In this document: positions 48,369-58,883 of the stretch, in pieces
Layout: each line of letters begins with the position of its first letter
How positions within the stretch are numbered: position 1 is the first letter of the stretch
From: Symsagittifera roscoffensis
Taxonomy: Eukaryota; Xenacoelomorpha; Acoela; Convolutidae
Length of the DNA: 64,000 nt
NCBI RefSeq assembly: GCF_963678635.1
Contig: NC_087062.1
Location: 76,254,349-76,318,348 of the forward strand
Reading direction: 5' to 3'
Made by a program: the position numbers and the translations under genes
Notes under the pieces: generated by a model
The model's database searches: none
Told to the model about the DNA's origin: nothing
Seen by the model: the letters and a program-made list of their open reading frames with translations, nothing else

Positions 48369-48576
48369 TGATCTACCAAACAATTTTCACCCCTTTTAAG
48401 AAAAGGGGGCAGGGGAGATTGTTAAATAGATCAAAATGGTCGATTTTTCGACCAATCAGAATGCAGCAAAATTAGAACTCTCAATAGAAAAGCTCAGTGC
48501 TAATTTACTGTATTTATTTGTAGAGGTGGAGATTCTTAAGTAGGTACCATAGGGGAGGAGATTGTTAAGTAGATCC
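48369..48576. mobile_element. hAT-like MITE family B, copy 1
   Basis: 208 bp. Ends TGATCTACCAAACAATT at the left and, inverted, GGATCTACTTAACAATCTCC at the right. Flanked by 8-bp AACAAGAT and GACAAGAT (7 of 8). The interior matches the copy at 53769 (GCAGCAAAATTAGAA, AGTGCTAATTTACTG). Non-coding. Confidence 0.8.
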
Positions 48577-49087
48577 GACAAGATGACTGTGAGATATTAG
48601 AAAGCGTTATAAATTTTTATCAATCAGTTGAACTTTTAAATCGGTTAACAAACTGCAGCTGTAGAAAAATGCTCGTTTTTCAAACAAACTAGGTCACACT
48701 GCGAACAAAAGTTGTGTACGCCTGGTGCTGTTAATTTTGTTGTAAATCAAAAATTGGCAATTTTATTGAGTACTTCAATGCGACCGTAGTTCAACACGAA
48801 TAATTAACCAGTCGTGTAGTTAGCACAGCAGCGACAGCTCCAGAAAACAAAAACATAGCCACTCAAAAATCAATTTTGAACAGCTTCAGTTCACATGGCC
48901 AGGCCAAAACTACGAGGTTTGCATCCTTTAAGTAGCGGATTATCGTTGAGCTGTTCGGAGTTTTACAGTAAAAAAGCATGCAAAGTTTTATTTGCGCTAA
49001 GTCATTGTTCAAATGCCTTAAGGCAATGGCTTTTATTTAAGCATTCCACCAACCTGTCGGCAGACTGCTTTCGGCTATCGCTTTTTA
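48577..49087. other. Stretch with no recognised gene
   Basis: Contains one plus-strand frame (48895-49107, rich in Ser, Leu and Cys) without motifs. It abuts an R3 copy and may be part of it. Confidence 0.35.
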
Positions 49088-49570
49088 AAAAGATATTTAT
49101 ACATTGAACACAGAGGCGGAGCGGAGCTTCGAACCACTTGCAATACCATCTGGAAAAAAATTGAAAAAAAAAAGTTTAAAAAAGTCCAAAAAAATCGGAA
49201 CTGCCGAAAAAGCAATTTATCAAATAGAACGAAGCTTATTTTCAAAATAACATGTCAAGACAATAGAATGTGAATTTATCATCGGAAGAAAACTTTCCAA
49301 GCAGTAAAAAAAAGACAAAAGTACCTGAGCAGAAACCGTTTCAGCCAAAAAAGTCAAGACAAAAACTAATATAAAAACTCAAGTCCTCCTCCCCCTCAAC
49401 ACACGCACACGAACAATTTCTTCGGTCATCGAACGACGACGCAAAATAAAGCCACTACGGCAATAAAATGCCGGCCGGAATTTTTTGGGCAGATTAAAGC
49501 GGTTAAGCTAAAAAAAAACAATTCTACGATGTGGCAACTAAGCCGACAAAACATGAGCAGACAAATAATC
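49088..49570 (+). repeat. Repeat family R3, copy 2
   Basis: Matches the 43262-44200 copy in order: ACACAGAGGCGGAGCGGAGCT hairpin end, the CACACGCACACGAACAATTT block and AACAATTCTACGATGTGGCAA. Shorter than the first copy because the internal repeat is present once. Confidence 0.65.
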
Positions 49571-49889
49571 TGTCAAATGTTTTTGAAACTGAATATTTCC
49601 CGTGTGAAAAAACAGGAGCTCCTTTCAGAATCGAGCCCAGCAGGAAATTTCCCGTCCCAGGCTTATTCGTTACCTCGAGAACAAGTGTGCCGAAACAATC
49701 TAATGGTAGAAAATAAATATTAAAGGTGTCTTCGGTTGCTAAATGACCAAAAAAAGATTGCAACGCCTCTACCATTAGAATGCCATTCAAAACACAAGCA
49801 AACAGCAAAATATCAAAAGATAAAAACCAAACCTCCCCCTTGACTAAACTTCCCAGCAATTTGTTAAATCAGCAAGACAAAACTCCAGG

Positions 49890-50080
49890 ATTGAGGTTTC
49901 ATGAATTATAATAGATTATAATGGATTTTCAAGGTCTGTATCCATAATACACTAAAACAATTGATTATAATGGAATAAAAGTTGATTATAAGCCAACAAA
50001 AAAGAAATCAGTTGAGGTCAATATAATCGTTTACAATCGATTATAATGGATTATAATGAGCTATAATGAATCATAATTTG
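49890..50080 (+). repeat. GATTATAATGG-rich tract, left
   Basis: GATTATAATGGA and close variants (TTACAATCGATTATAATGG, GAGCTATAATGAATC) occur about eight times in 190 bp. The core ATTATAAT is self-complementary. A similar tract lies at 50590-50740, on the other side of a strongly strand-biased segment. Confidence 0.6.
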
Positions 50081-50199
50081 TTCTACTCAAGAGCCTAGAT
50101 TTTTCAAACATTTGCGGTATCATTTGAAAACTTGAACATTGCAATCTTTGTATTGAGATTTAAATTGTTGTATTGTTTTATGTTTTATTCTTATCTTTT

Positions 50200-50585
50200 C
50201 TACGTTTTTTTCTTGTTATTTTCTTATTTGGGGTATCACCGCCCCTCGCCACTTACCCCACAATTGAACCTAACAATCTTACTTCCTACACTTACCACCC
50301 CTCTCTTCCACTATTAGCCCTTTACACATATTTACCCTCCTCCTTTTACGTTTTTTTTGGGGGGATGTAAGTGCGGAGAGGGGTGTTGACTTTGAAAAAT
50401 GCTGAGAACTGCTATGGTGAATGAGGAAAATTGTAGGTTCGGGGAGTCAGGGGGCTGGGAGACGGTTAGGCGCGAAGAGGGGGGAAGAGGGGAGGGGCGG
50501 CTCAGGTATTGGTCGGGGGGATAGTGGGATAAAAACGGGGGATAATGGTGGCGGAGGGGAGGGGGGAAGGGCGATAAAAAAATAG
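50200..50585 (+). other. Pyrimidine-to-purine switch region
   Basis: 50215-50345 is C/T-rich on the plus strand (CCCCTCGCC, ACCCCTCTCTTCC, CCCTCCTCC). From 50355 it turns G/A-rich (GGGGGG, GAGGGGGGAAGAGGGGAGGG, GGAGGGGAGGGGGGAAGGG). The G-rich half has several closely spaced G runs capable of quadruplex folding. Frames in it (for example a Pro/Ser-rich minus-strand one) are compositional by-products. Confidence 0.6.
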
Positions 50586-50589
50586 CCAA

Positions 50590-50740
50590 CTTTAGACAGG
50601 TTATAATCTATTACAATCCACTATAATGAATTTAAAATGGATTACAATCGATTTAAATTCATTGAAGATAATGGATTTTAATCGATTGTGCGGTCCCAAT
50701 GTGTAACTAAAATGACCATGAAAATCGATTATCATCCATG
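50590..50740 (+). repeat. GATTATAATGG-rich tract, right
   Basis: Contains TTATAATCTATTACAATCC, CTATAATGAATTTAAAATGG, ATTACAATCGATTTAAATTC and AATCGATTATCATCC. Same motif family as 49890-50080. The two tracts may be ends of one insertion, but the palindromic core hides their orientation. Confidence 0.55.
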
Positions 50741-51140
50741 GAAACTCATTGCGGGCGGATTCTGAACGAATTGAAAAAAAAATCAAGACACCAAAAGACA
50801 TGCTCCAGTCATTAAAAAAGTATCTCTATAAAACCAGCAGAACGAAATAAACATAGAGGCAAATCCCGATTACAAGACACGTGCATTCGCAAGTGAAATG
50901 ATTATAGAAAACACCAAAAAAAACAACAAAGACTTGTCAAAACATTGTTGTACCAGCGTAGGTAAAATCCACGTGCGTTGGCAAAATCTGAAAAAAATGG
51001 TTGTTGTAGAAAAAAACTATCAAAACACGAAGCTACGCATCGCAAAAATAAGCAAAAACTTAACAAAAAAAAATAAGCAGAAAACGACAGAAACTATTTC
51101 GAAAAATGTAGAAAAAAGCATACGCAGAGATGTCAAATAG

Positions 51141-51833
51141 CCGCTTGCGGACTAAATCCCCCAGGATAAAATCCCAACCGATATAATCCCCCAGGACTAA
51201 ATACCCCATAGGACCAAATCCCCCTAGGACAAAATCCCCCATAATTTATTCAGTATGATGGGAATCAAAATGTACACATTATTTATTGTTTCTATTGATT
51301 CCAATTTGAATTGACTTCCATTTAAACATGCATCGCCATTTTGACGTGACTTTTCAGCAACTTCAAGATTCCAACTTTCAGTTGATTTCCTATAAGAATG
51401 AGCTTTGATTGTAAAAATTAATAAGCCACGTGGCACAGTCAGTACGACAAGTGAATGGAAAATAATGTTGGCTCCTTCAGCGTGAGTTCGAATCCCAAAT
51501 ATGACATTTTGTGCAATCAATGTAAAGGTCTGTTAAATTTACCCCCAGGGGTAAAAAAAATCCCGCGCTTCCACTAAGGTTTGCTGTTAACTTGTCCTTT
51601 TAGTTTTTAGTCTTTAATCTATCTACTTCTTTTCTGTTAATTATCTTTCATCAATTAATTTAAGTTTTAGTGTCGCTGTTTTATTGAATTCGAATGTGGG
51701 GGATTTTAAACTAAAAACTGGAGGATTTTGTCCGAGGGGGATTTGGTCCTACGGGGGATTTAGTCCTGGGGGATTATATCCGGTGGGATTTTATCCTGGG
51801 GGATTTTTTCCTGGGGTATTTAGTCCTAGACCC
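51141..51833. mobile_element. Foldback-like element with 9-bp target-site duplication
   Basis: 693 bp flanked by the identical 9-mer GTCAAATAG (51132-51140 and 51834-51842). Both ends are inverted repeats of about 100 bp built from tandem 14-17-bp units of the type AGGACTAAATCCCCC: six on the left and seven on the right in inverse order. Individual unit variants (GGATATAATCCCCC, AGGACCAAATCCCCC, GGACAAAATCC) appear in matching order in both arms. The centre encodes no transposase. Sub-repeated arms plus a 9-bp duplication match foldback (FB/Galileo-type) or MULE-type elements. Confidence 0.85.
51424..51500 (+). repeat. tRNA-like segment inside the foldback-like element
   Basis: A good A box (TGGCACAGTCAGTACG) at 51431 and a canonical B box (GAGTTCGAATCCC) at 51484 are spaced about 53 bp apart, slightly wide for a tRNA. 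Acceptor and anticodon arms do not pair convincingly. It is a worn tRNA gene or the head of a SINE carried inside the element. Confidence 0.5.
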
Positions 51834-51854
51834 GTCAAATAGCATAAATCAGTT

Positions 51855-52228
51855 CAGAGGGGGATCTAGGATTTTTTCGAGAGAGCGGATTTTCAAAAAA
51901 TTTTCGAAAATTTTGTCGAACTTTTTTTAGGTCGACCAAATTGATTTTAATTGATTTTACAAGCTCTCCCAAAGCACTATTTTATTCCTATTTTGGCCAA
52001 AATTTGTGCGCCGCAGGGAAATTTTTGAAAAAAATAGGCCAAAAAAGGCCTTTTTAGGCATTTTTTGGAAAATTTTGACCGAAAAATTGCGTTTTTTCGA
52101 CGCGCGCTCCCCCCTCAAAATTAGTATATATTGGCGCCTAAGGTGCCTTTAGAAAAATTTTAAGGTTGGTCGGCCAAAACTGGATTTCTTAAAAGTACCA
52201 AAGGGGGACCCCCCTAAACACTCCCCTG
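51855..52228. mobile_element. hAT-like MITE family A, copy 3, perfect 8-bp duplication
   Basis: 374 bp starting CAGAGGGGGATCTAGG and ending CCCCTAAACACTCCCCTG, with AATCAGTT on both sides (51847-51854 and 52229-52236, identical). The interior contains TTAGGTCGACCAAATTGATT, GCGCCGCAGGGAAATTTTTG and CGACGCGCGCTCCCCCCTC. Non-coding. The perfect duplication suggests it is the youngest of the family here. Confidence 0.88.
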
Positions 52229-52410
52229 AATCAGTTCATTGAGTTACTTAAGTTCTTCGGCTTTGCCAATCATCTGTGGTTGCTAAATACTGATCGATTC
52301 TTGATAGAAACCTGCCACCCGTGCAGATTCCTGTACCTTTTAACTTCTCAACATCAGTGTCGCTTTTAGCTTAATGTTAGGCAAATACAATTTTCGCAAC
52401 GGTTTTTCTA

Positions 52411-52863
52411 TTCCTTTTGACATGGGATAGCCAGCAGGATCCGACGGAAAGAATTTGCTGGGACTTACGCCATGATCAGGAAGAAATTACTTAATGGATA
52501 GGGAATGATTGCCAAACACGGGATCAACCCTATCCAATACAACTTACCACAAACGTAACCGACAACGACCATGGCAGCCTTTCAGAAATTATCGAAGGAA
52601 AAAACCAGACGCTGGGTACGCAAACTCTGGTATCAAACCTTGGCTCTTTTTCCTTCCCCCCCACCTGCAAATTTTTACATGTATATTTGTTGACCATATT
52701 GTCCGATTGTTATGAAAATTTACATACAGACTAATAATGCCACGGCAAACATATTTGGTCTCCATACTCAACCTCGTAAAACCACTCGTTACACTAATAA
52801 GTTGAAACTGGCGTGAGGTGGGGGGGAGGAGAAAGAGCCCAAACCTTTATGTAAAAACCTTAA
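52411..52863 (+). repeat. 453-bp tandem duplication, unit 1
   Basis: Begins TTCCTTTTGACATGGGATAG. Apart from a handful of changes it is identical to unit 2. It contains an inverted repeat: CAAACCTTGGCTCTTTTTCC (52634) pairs with AGAAAGAGCCCAAACCTT (to 52848), so a MITE-like piece of about 215 bp sits inside each unit. No protein motif is recognised. Confidence 0.88.
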
Positions 52864-53317
52864 TTCCTTTTGACATGGGATAGCCAGCAGGATCCGACGG
52901 AAAGAATTTGCTGGGACTTACGCCATGATCAGGAAGAAATTACTTAATGGATAGGGAATGATTGCCAAACACGGGATCAACCCTATCCAATACAACTTAG
53001 CACAAACGTAACCGACAACGACCATGGCAGCCTTTCAGAAATTATCGAAGGAAAAAACCAGACGCTGGGTACGCAAACTCTGGTATCAAACCTTGGCTCT
53101 TTTTCCTTCCCCCCACCTGCAAATTTTTACATGTATATTTGTTGACCACATTGTCCGATTGTTATGAAAATTTACATACAGACTAATAATGCCACGGCAA
53201 ACATATTTGGTCTCCATACTCAACCTCGTAAAACCACTCGTTACACTAATAAGTTGAAACTGGCGTGAGGTGGGGGGGGGGGGGGGGGGAGGAGAAAGAG
53301 CCCAAACCTTTATGTAA
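52864..53317 (+). repeat. 453-bp tandem duplication, unit 2, with expanded poly-G
   Basis: Same sequence as unit 1, but the G run in the inner inverted repeat is 18 long (53272-53289) against 7 in unit 1. Near-identity of the rest means a recent duplication or a collapse/expansion artefact of assembly around the G run. Confidence 0.85.
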
Positions 53318-53768
53318 GCATGGGAAGAGGGAACAGTTTCACAACCACCACCTCCACTAATGCTTGAGGGCCCTGCCTTATCCCGAGTTTCAAATTCGTT
53401 TGATATCATGAATTGTCCATTAAAGTTAAAGCGAGCACCTAAGCGAACAAACTTTGAAATGATCAACTTTGCTTCGATGGCTTGATTTGGTTTGCCATAA
53501 CTTTTTTATCTAAGGTATTCAAACAAGATTATTTTGCATTAATTCATCTTGTTTTGATGGCTTGGCAGGCTTTTTGACCTGAACTATCAAAGAAAGTTTT
53601 GTTCTGACGCAAGCTGTCAAATGATTGAACGTTGAATTATTTACAGGTGGTTTATAGCTGGAATCAGTTCACGAACTGTTAATTTTTTTTGAGCAAGCTT
53701 TCAATCGATTAAGTTGGAAACATCTAAGTTTTATTTGCGATTTTAAGAGGTCCTCGAGAATAGGGCTC

Positions 53769-53961
53769 GGATCTACTTAACAATTGTCCCCCCCTTCAAG
53801 AAAGGGGGGGGGCAATAGTTAAGTAGATTAAGTAGTCGAATCAGATTGCAGCAAAATTCGAATTTTAAATGCAACGCTTTAGTGCTAATTTACTGCTTTC
53901 ATTTATAGGGGTCGCAATTTTTTAGAAGATGCCAAAGGGAGGGTGATTGTTAAGTAGATCC
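53769..53961. mobile_element. hAT-like MITE family B, copy 2
   Basis: 193 bp with 16-bp perfect terminal inverted repeats (GGATCTACTTAACAAT). The 8-bp flanks are TAGGGCTC and TGGGGCTC (7 of 8). Just inside the left end lies a CCCCCCCTTCAAGAAAGGGGGGG hairpin. The interior matches the copy at 48369. Non-coding. Confidence 0.85.
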
Positions 53962-55020
53962 TGGGGCTCTATCACATGATAGCCCCCTGTACCGTAACAA
54001 GGGTGATAGATTGCGCTCCTTGCTCAAGAAGAGAGACGACCCGCGCATTACTAATGAGGAGCAATTGACTTTAACGAAGTGAACCAATAGACAACTTGAT
54101 GGTTCAATTGACATCACCGAAGTCAAAAATAAAAGATCTTGAGGCACTTTATAATTTGGGGACCTCTTTCATTAATTGCAACCAATCTATAGCATATATA
54201 GCCCCCATATTTCGTGTAAAATATATGGCGTGTGGGAGGATGATTTTCATAAAAAAATTCCAAATTTTAAAAAATTTTCATTTTTTTTTTACATTTAACG
54301 TTTTTAATGTTATTACGGTGTCAGCACAAAAGATACCATACCAAAAGCTCCCATGACAAAAGATACCATACCAAAAGATCCCTTGTATAAAAATTTTTTG
54401 GATCAAAAGCAAGCAGCGTCTCTAAAATTCAAGTTTTTCGTTTGAACAGTGTTCCTAACTATTTTCGTTACCCATTGTCCCTTGAAACAATTTATAGGGG
54501 TTGCGTCCACAAAGCATTTGGCGGTACGTTTAAAAACTATGTTTTGTGTAAACGTAAGCCGAACGCAATCTCTTCTCTATGGGTTTCCATAATAGCAATG
54601 AAAATCACACAAACCAGACTCTCGCTCCAAAATTGCTTAAATTAAACCGTAGAAAATTTTATTTTACACTGAGCTTAAATTTGTCTCGTTTTGTTTCGAA
54701 ATAAACACCAAAAGCCACGAACAAGTACAAAGCCACAAAAACGATCTGCTTTGATACCAAATGCTTTAAAAATACGTACTGCCTCCAACCAATTTCATCA
54801 CCGTGAAGTGAAGTTCTTTCAAAATCAAACTAATATCTTGATTAAAAACTGGTGAAACGATCAATTCGAGCTAAAAAATAGAACAACAAATTTATGATTC
54901 CACAGGGAAGACAGATAATTACACGGCTTCTTGAATTTACAATGATGCGCGAACTTTCCCGGAGAATGTAACTACAGCATTTGAAGTTGCGGCAAAAATA
55001 ACCTCATAACAAACTACGAA
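53962..55020. other. Stretch with no gene; R1 fragment inside
   Basis: 54150-54300 holds a reversed R1 piece (ATATATGGCGTGTGGGAGGATGATTTTCAT and upstream). At 54325-54380 CAAAAGATACCATACCAAAAG is repeated twice. Nothing codes for a recognisable protein. Confidence 0.45.
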
Positions 55021-55527
55021 CAAGACTGCTCGTATCAGGGCGAAGCCCTGAATGTTCCGACTGCCTTTTAAGGTTTATGGGGCAGTAATAACATTAAAAA
55101 GTTAAATGTAATAAAACAAAATGAAATTTTTTTTGAAAATCATCCCCCCACACGCCATATAAGGTACAAAAGGATAAATTTCGCTCTTTGTAACAAATCA
55201 ATTATAGCAAAAAAACTTCTTTCAACCAATTCGGAACGATTTCTAAGACGGATTAAATCTCGCTTACGCGTTAATAGCGCGAATTAAATTGCGCGTTGAT
55301 TGTCCCAAATTGGCCAAAATGGCAAACTCTAAACCCTCATAACTTTACAAAAAATAATCACAGGTAAATATTTTTTCAAATTTAAGCTCAAGACAACAAT
55401 AGCTTTCGAATGATATTTTAAAAATTCTGTCAAAAATGACTAGTTAAAAAGTCGAAATTTGTCTGAAGAAAAACACCCACCCCGAGCACAAATATCCGTT
55501 ACTTTCGTTATGAAAGTCAGAACAACA
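55021..55527 (+). repeat. Repeat family R1, copy 2
   Basis: Begins CAAGACTGCTCGTATCAGGG with the hairpin CAGGGCGAAGCCCTG (55036-55050). It then has GTTCCGACTGCCTTTTAAGG, CATCCCCCCACACGCCATAT, CCAAATTGGCCAAAATGGCA and CACCCACCCCGAGCACAAAT, and ends TGAAAGTCAGAAC. Next copy follows head to tail at once. Confidence 0.8.
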
Positions 55528-56013
55528 AGACTGCTCGTATATCAAGGCAAGGCCCTGAATGTTCCGACTGTCCCTTAATTCATATCGAATAGTTTTTGGG
55601 GGAAAAATATTGAAAATCTATAAATTTTGGACAATATATGTGTGATGTTGAGTCGTACGAAATAAATCCGATCGATCTGATTAGCTAGCCTCAGTTCAAT
55701 TTGGAACGATTTTGTTGTGCGGGATAATTCGCCACGCATAAAAAATTTGCGTTACGCTCTCAGCGATATGAAAAAATTCTTCAAAGCGCGCATAAATTAG
55801 TCCAGAATATGGCCAATTTGGCAATTTTCAAACCCCCAGAACTTTACAAAAAATAATCGGAGGTAAAATATCTTTTTACATTTGAACTCAGGAAGTCAAT
55901 ATCTTCATTGGGGTATAACAATTTTTGTCGAAAACTATTATTTCGATCGGCAAAAATTGACTGAATAAAAAACCACACCGAGCATAAATATTCCATTTTC
56001 TTCGAAAGTCGGA
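55528..56013 (+). repeat. Repeat family R1, copy 3 (diverged)
   Basis: Starts CAAGACTGCTCGTATATCAA with a damaged hairpin and ends CACACCGAGCATAAATATTCC...CGAAAGTCGGAAC. The middle is more diverged than in copies 2 and 4, so this may be a sub-family. In tandem with copy 2. Confidence 0.7.
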
Positions 56014-56144
56014 ACAAAATCTAACTTGAAAAGGAAGAATCATGAAACAAATTTCCGGAAATCTTTAGCTATTCGCCGAACAGCTGAAGTCAATTTTGTA
56101 GAAACCCAATTTTCAGAAAACTTGTTAAGCAAGTATTAATACAG

Positions 56145-56400
56145 GCGAAGCATTAACACCGAGGCGAATCCGACAAACTTTGAGCAGACAAGTTGAGCCG
56201 AAAAAAAATTTTAATTAAAAAAAAATACCGGAATGTGAAGCGCAAGATAAAGCCGACAATCTTCAAGTGATAAAGAAGAGAAGGGCGCGGGATAACGATG
56301 AGAGTAAAAAAGATAATACTATTAGAAAAGATGACAAAGGTTGTTTACGGGAAAAAATCTAATTCCAAATTACAAGAAACTTGCTCTCGCAAGTGTAAAA
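56145..56400 (+). repeat. Repeat family R3, short copy
   Basis: Contains ACCGAGGCGAATCCGACAAA near the start and a TTTACGGGAAAAAATCTAAT end followed by an ACTTGCTCTCGCAAGT hairpin. Sits between two R1 copies. Confidence 0.5.
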
Positions 56401-56605
56401 CCTATCAAAATGCTTTTAAGTTAAAATAGTGAATGCACAGTTTTGATTGTGAACACAACTTAACCTCATGTTATTCCTTTAAAAAAAATTTGTTTAAGGC
56501 ACAAAATATAGAACAACGAAACCCAATAATCTTTTTAAGGCAAGTTCGAGAAAAGACAATCCAAGTTTGACAAAGAAGTTTTCGATTAAAATATCCTTGA
56601 CATTG

Positions 56606-57150
56606 ATTATGAAGGTTCAACAAGACTGCTCGTAACAGGGCGAAGCCCTGAATGTTCCGACCGCCTTTTAAGGTTTATGGAGCAGTAATAACATTAAAAA
56701 ATTCAATGAAATAAAAAAAATGATTTTTTTTTTTAAAATTTGAAATTTTTTATGAAAATCATCCCCCCACACGCCATATAAAGTACAAAAGGATAGATTT
56801 CACTCCTTGTAACAAACCAATTATGGCAAATAAGCTTCTTTTAACCAATTTGGAACGATTTCTAAGACGGATTAACTCTCCGCTTACGCGTTAATAGCGC
56901 GAAATATCGCGCGTTAATTGTCCCAAATTGGCCAAAATTGCAATATTTAAACCCCCGTAACTTTACGAAAAATAATCACAGGTGAAATATCTTTTCAAAT
57001 TTGAGCTCAGGACAACAATACCTTTCGAATGATATAAAAAAATTCCGTCAATAATGGCTAGTTAAAAAGTCGAAATTTGTCTGAAGAAAAAAAAACCCAC
57101 CCCGAGCACAAATATTCCGTTACTTTCGTATCGAAAGTCGGAACAATAAA
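56606..57150 (+). repeat. Repeat family R1, copy 4
   Basis: Best-preserved long copy. It has the hairpin at 56636-56650, GTTCCGACCGCCTTTTAAGG, CATCCCCCCACACGCCATAT, TTAATAGCGCGAAATATCGC and CCCACCCCGAGCACAAATAT, and ends CGAAAGTCGGAAC. The first GTTCCGAC and the last GTCGGAAC are inverse of one another. Confidence 0.8.
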
Positions 57151-58883
57151 CTAAATTCGAATAAGATTTGGGTACTTGAGATCATGTACAGGGTAGTCAG
57201 AACTTTCATGGCATGGCTCTGCGACACAAGCAGTCTTAGTATAAATTGGATTTTGCTACGTGTGAAACATAACATTTCCATAATAGTCTATAGATAGTTT
57301 CAGCCAGCTACCAGCTAGAAATCAGTTTTAAAAAATCAAAAGGTAAGGAGATGTCTCTGTTGATGTTTAGAGGAAAAATCTAAGTACCCGCTTAAAAAAA
57401 CTTGATAATCACAACAGCTGTAAGACTTTAGCGCAAACTGGCTCAAGTAGTTTATTTGATATTCCTCTGGGAATTCTACTAAATATATCCACTATTTAAA
57501 AGAAATGAAGCCTCAATTTCGCGTCATTTCAATTCTTGTTATTGGAAATCGTTAACGGGAATCATAGATCTGAAGAACACAGACAACAGATACTTGGAAA
57601 AATCTAAAAGAACAGGGAAGCCGAAAAAAGTAGATTGAAAAATTTTCATCTTTAGAATTGCAAAAAAATATATCGTGTTGAAACAAATTGAATTTCAAAT
57701 ATTGTTTATGATTGGCCGATTTTGCGTTAAATTATCTCACTTAGAGCAAATTGGATCAATAGGTATTAGTTTAATAGGAGCAAATTGGTCCAATTATTTT
57801 ATTTTGCTTGGAAATCAGAAAACTTCATTCCATTTTTGAAGCTGAAAGTCCTTCCCGTTTATCGCGATTTTTTCATTTTTGCTGCTCTATAGTGTTTGCC
57901 TTCATTTAATTAAGAAAATTTAATAAAAAAATTGAAAGAAAAAATCATAAATCAAACCGCGAAAAAAGAGACCCATACAAGTGAAATTCACTTCGTCCTG
58001 GCAATTTATCCCGTACTATAAATTTTTCAACATTGAATTCAGGCAATCTAATTGGATGTATTAATTTCGCACTACTCAGCACGAGGCGGGAAAAAAGTAA
58101 ATATTTTTTATCTTTTCCGCTCATAATTAAGAAAGCAAAAAATATCTTTCTGCCTTAATTGGTCGTAAAAAACATCAAAAATATTTGCAGAAGAACCATA
58201 ACCTTTTTGATATTGATTATAGGGAGAGTTAGAACGTTACGACTGCTCATTAATCTATCTCAAAAAAGTTGTTGGTAAACAAAGTATAAAAAACCATAAA
58301 TTTTGGACATTATCAACATTAACCATCAAGAAGGCAAATTTGATTGGCAAGGAGTGGAAAAATTTTGATCGGAAGAAATGCTTTCCTTTTATTCTGATAG
58401 CTAAGAATTAACAAAAAAAAGTACAGAAAGCTTCGATTTTCTTCTAATAACTGAATAAACCAACAATTTTGCACGCTTTCCATCATATTTTTCTGAATCA
58501 TCCAAATTTTGCTTCAAAATGCTGAAAAACTGACACCAGTGCACGAAAGAGGCTGGCTGGAATTTGCACACAAACTCTAGCATGGGGTTCTTCTGTAAAG
58601 TTTTTTGATGTTGCGCAAATTAAAGCAGAATAATTTTTTCGCTAACTTTTTCTTGTTTATGAGCGGATAAATCAAAAAAGAAGCTTTTCTTTTCTCGCTC
58701 TCTGTTCAAACTAAAATGTGCAAGTTAGGTTCGAAAAAGTGTACCCACCGTATTACTTGCAAATTCACTATGTTCCTTTGCGGAAGAAAATATAAACTAC
58801 AAACAAATTTCAATTTATATACTAACTAAACGATCCAAAGAATAGATGATCACCATTATCATCATGAAAGAAAACATTAAATG
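57151..58883. other. Downstream of the rhomboid gene: R1 and R2 debris
   Basis: 57190-57240 resembles a worn reversed end of R1 (AGTCAGAACTTTCATGGCATGGC). 57600-58010 resembles R2 (CGCGATTTTTTCATTTTTGCTG, AAATCAAACCGCGAAAAAAG). 58215-58300 resembles a worn R1 start. The 3' UTR of the rhomboid gene should lie in the last part; no clear poly(A) signal was seen. Confidence 0.45.

Noticed and set aside
53086-53466. Minus-strand frame with a poly-Pro run
   Set aside because: The Pro run is simply the 18-base G tract read on the other strand.
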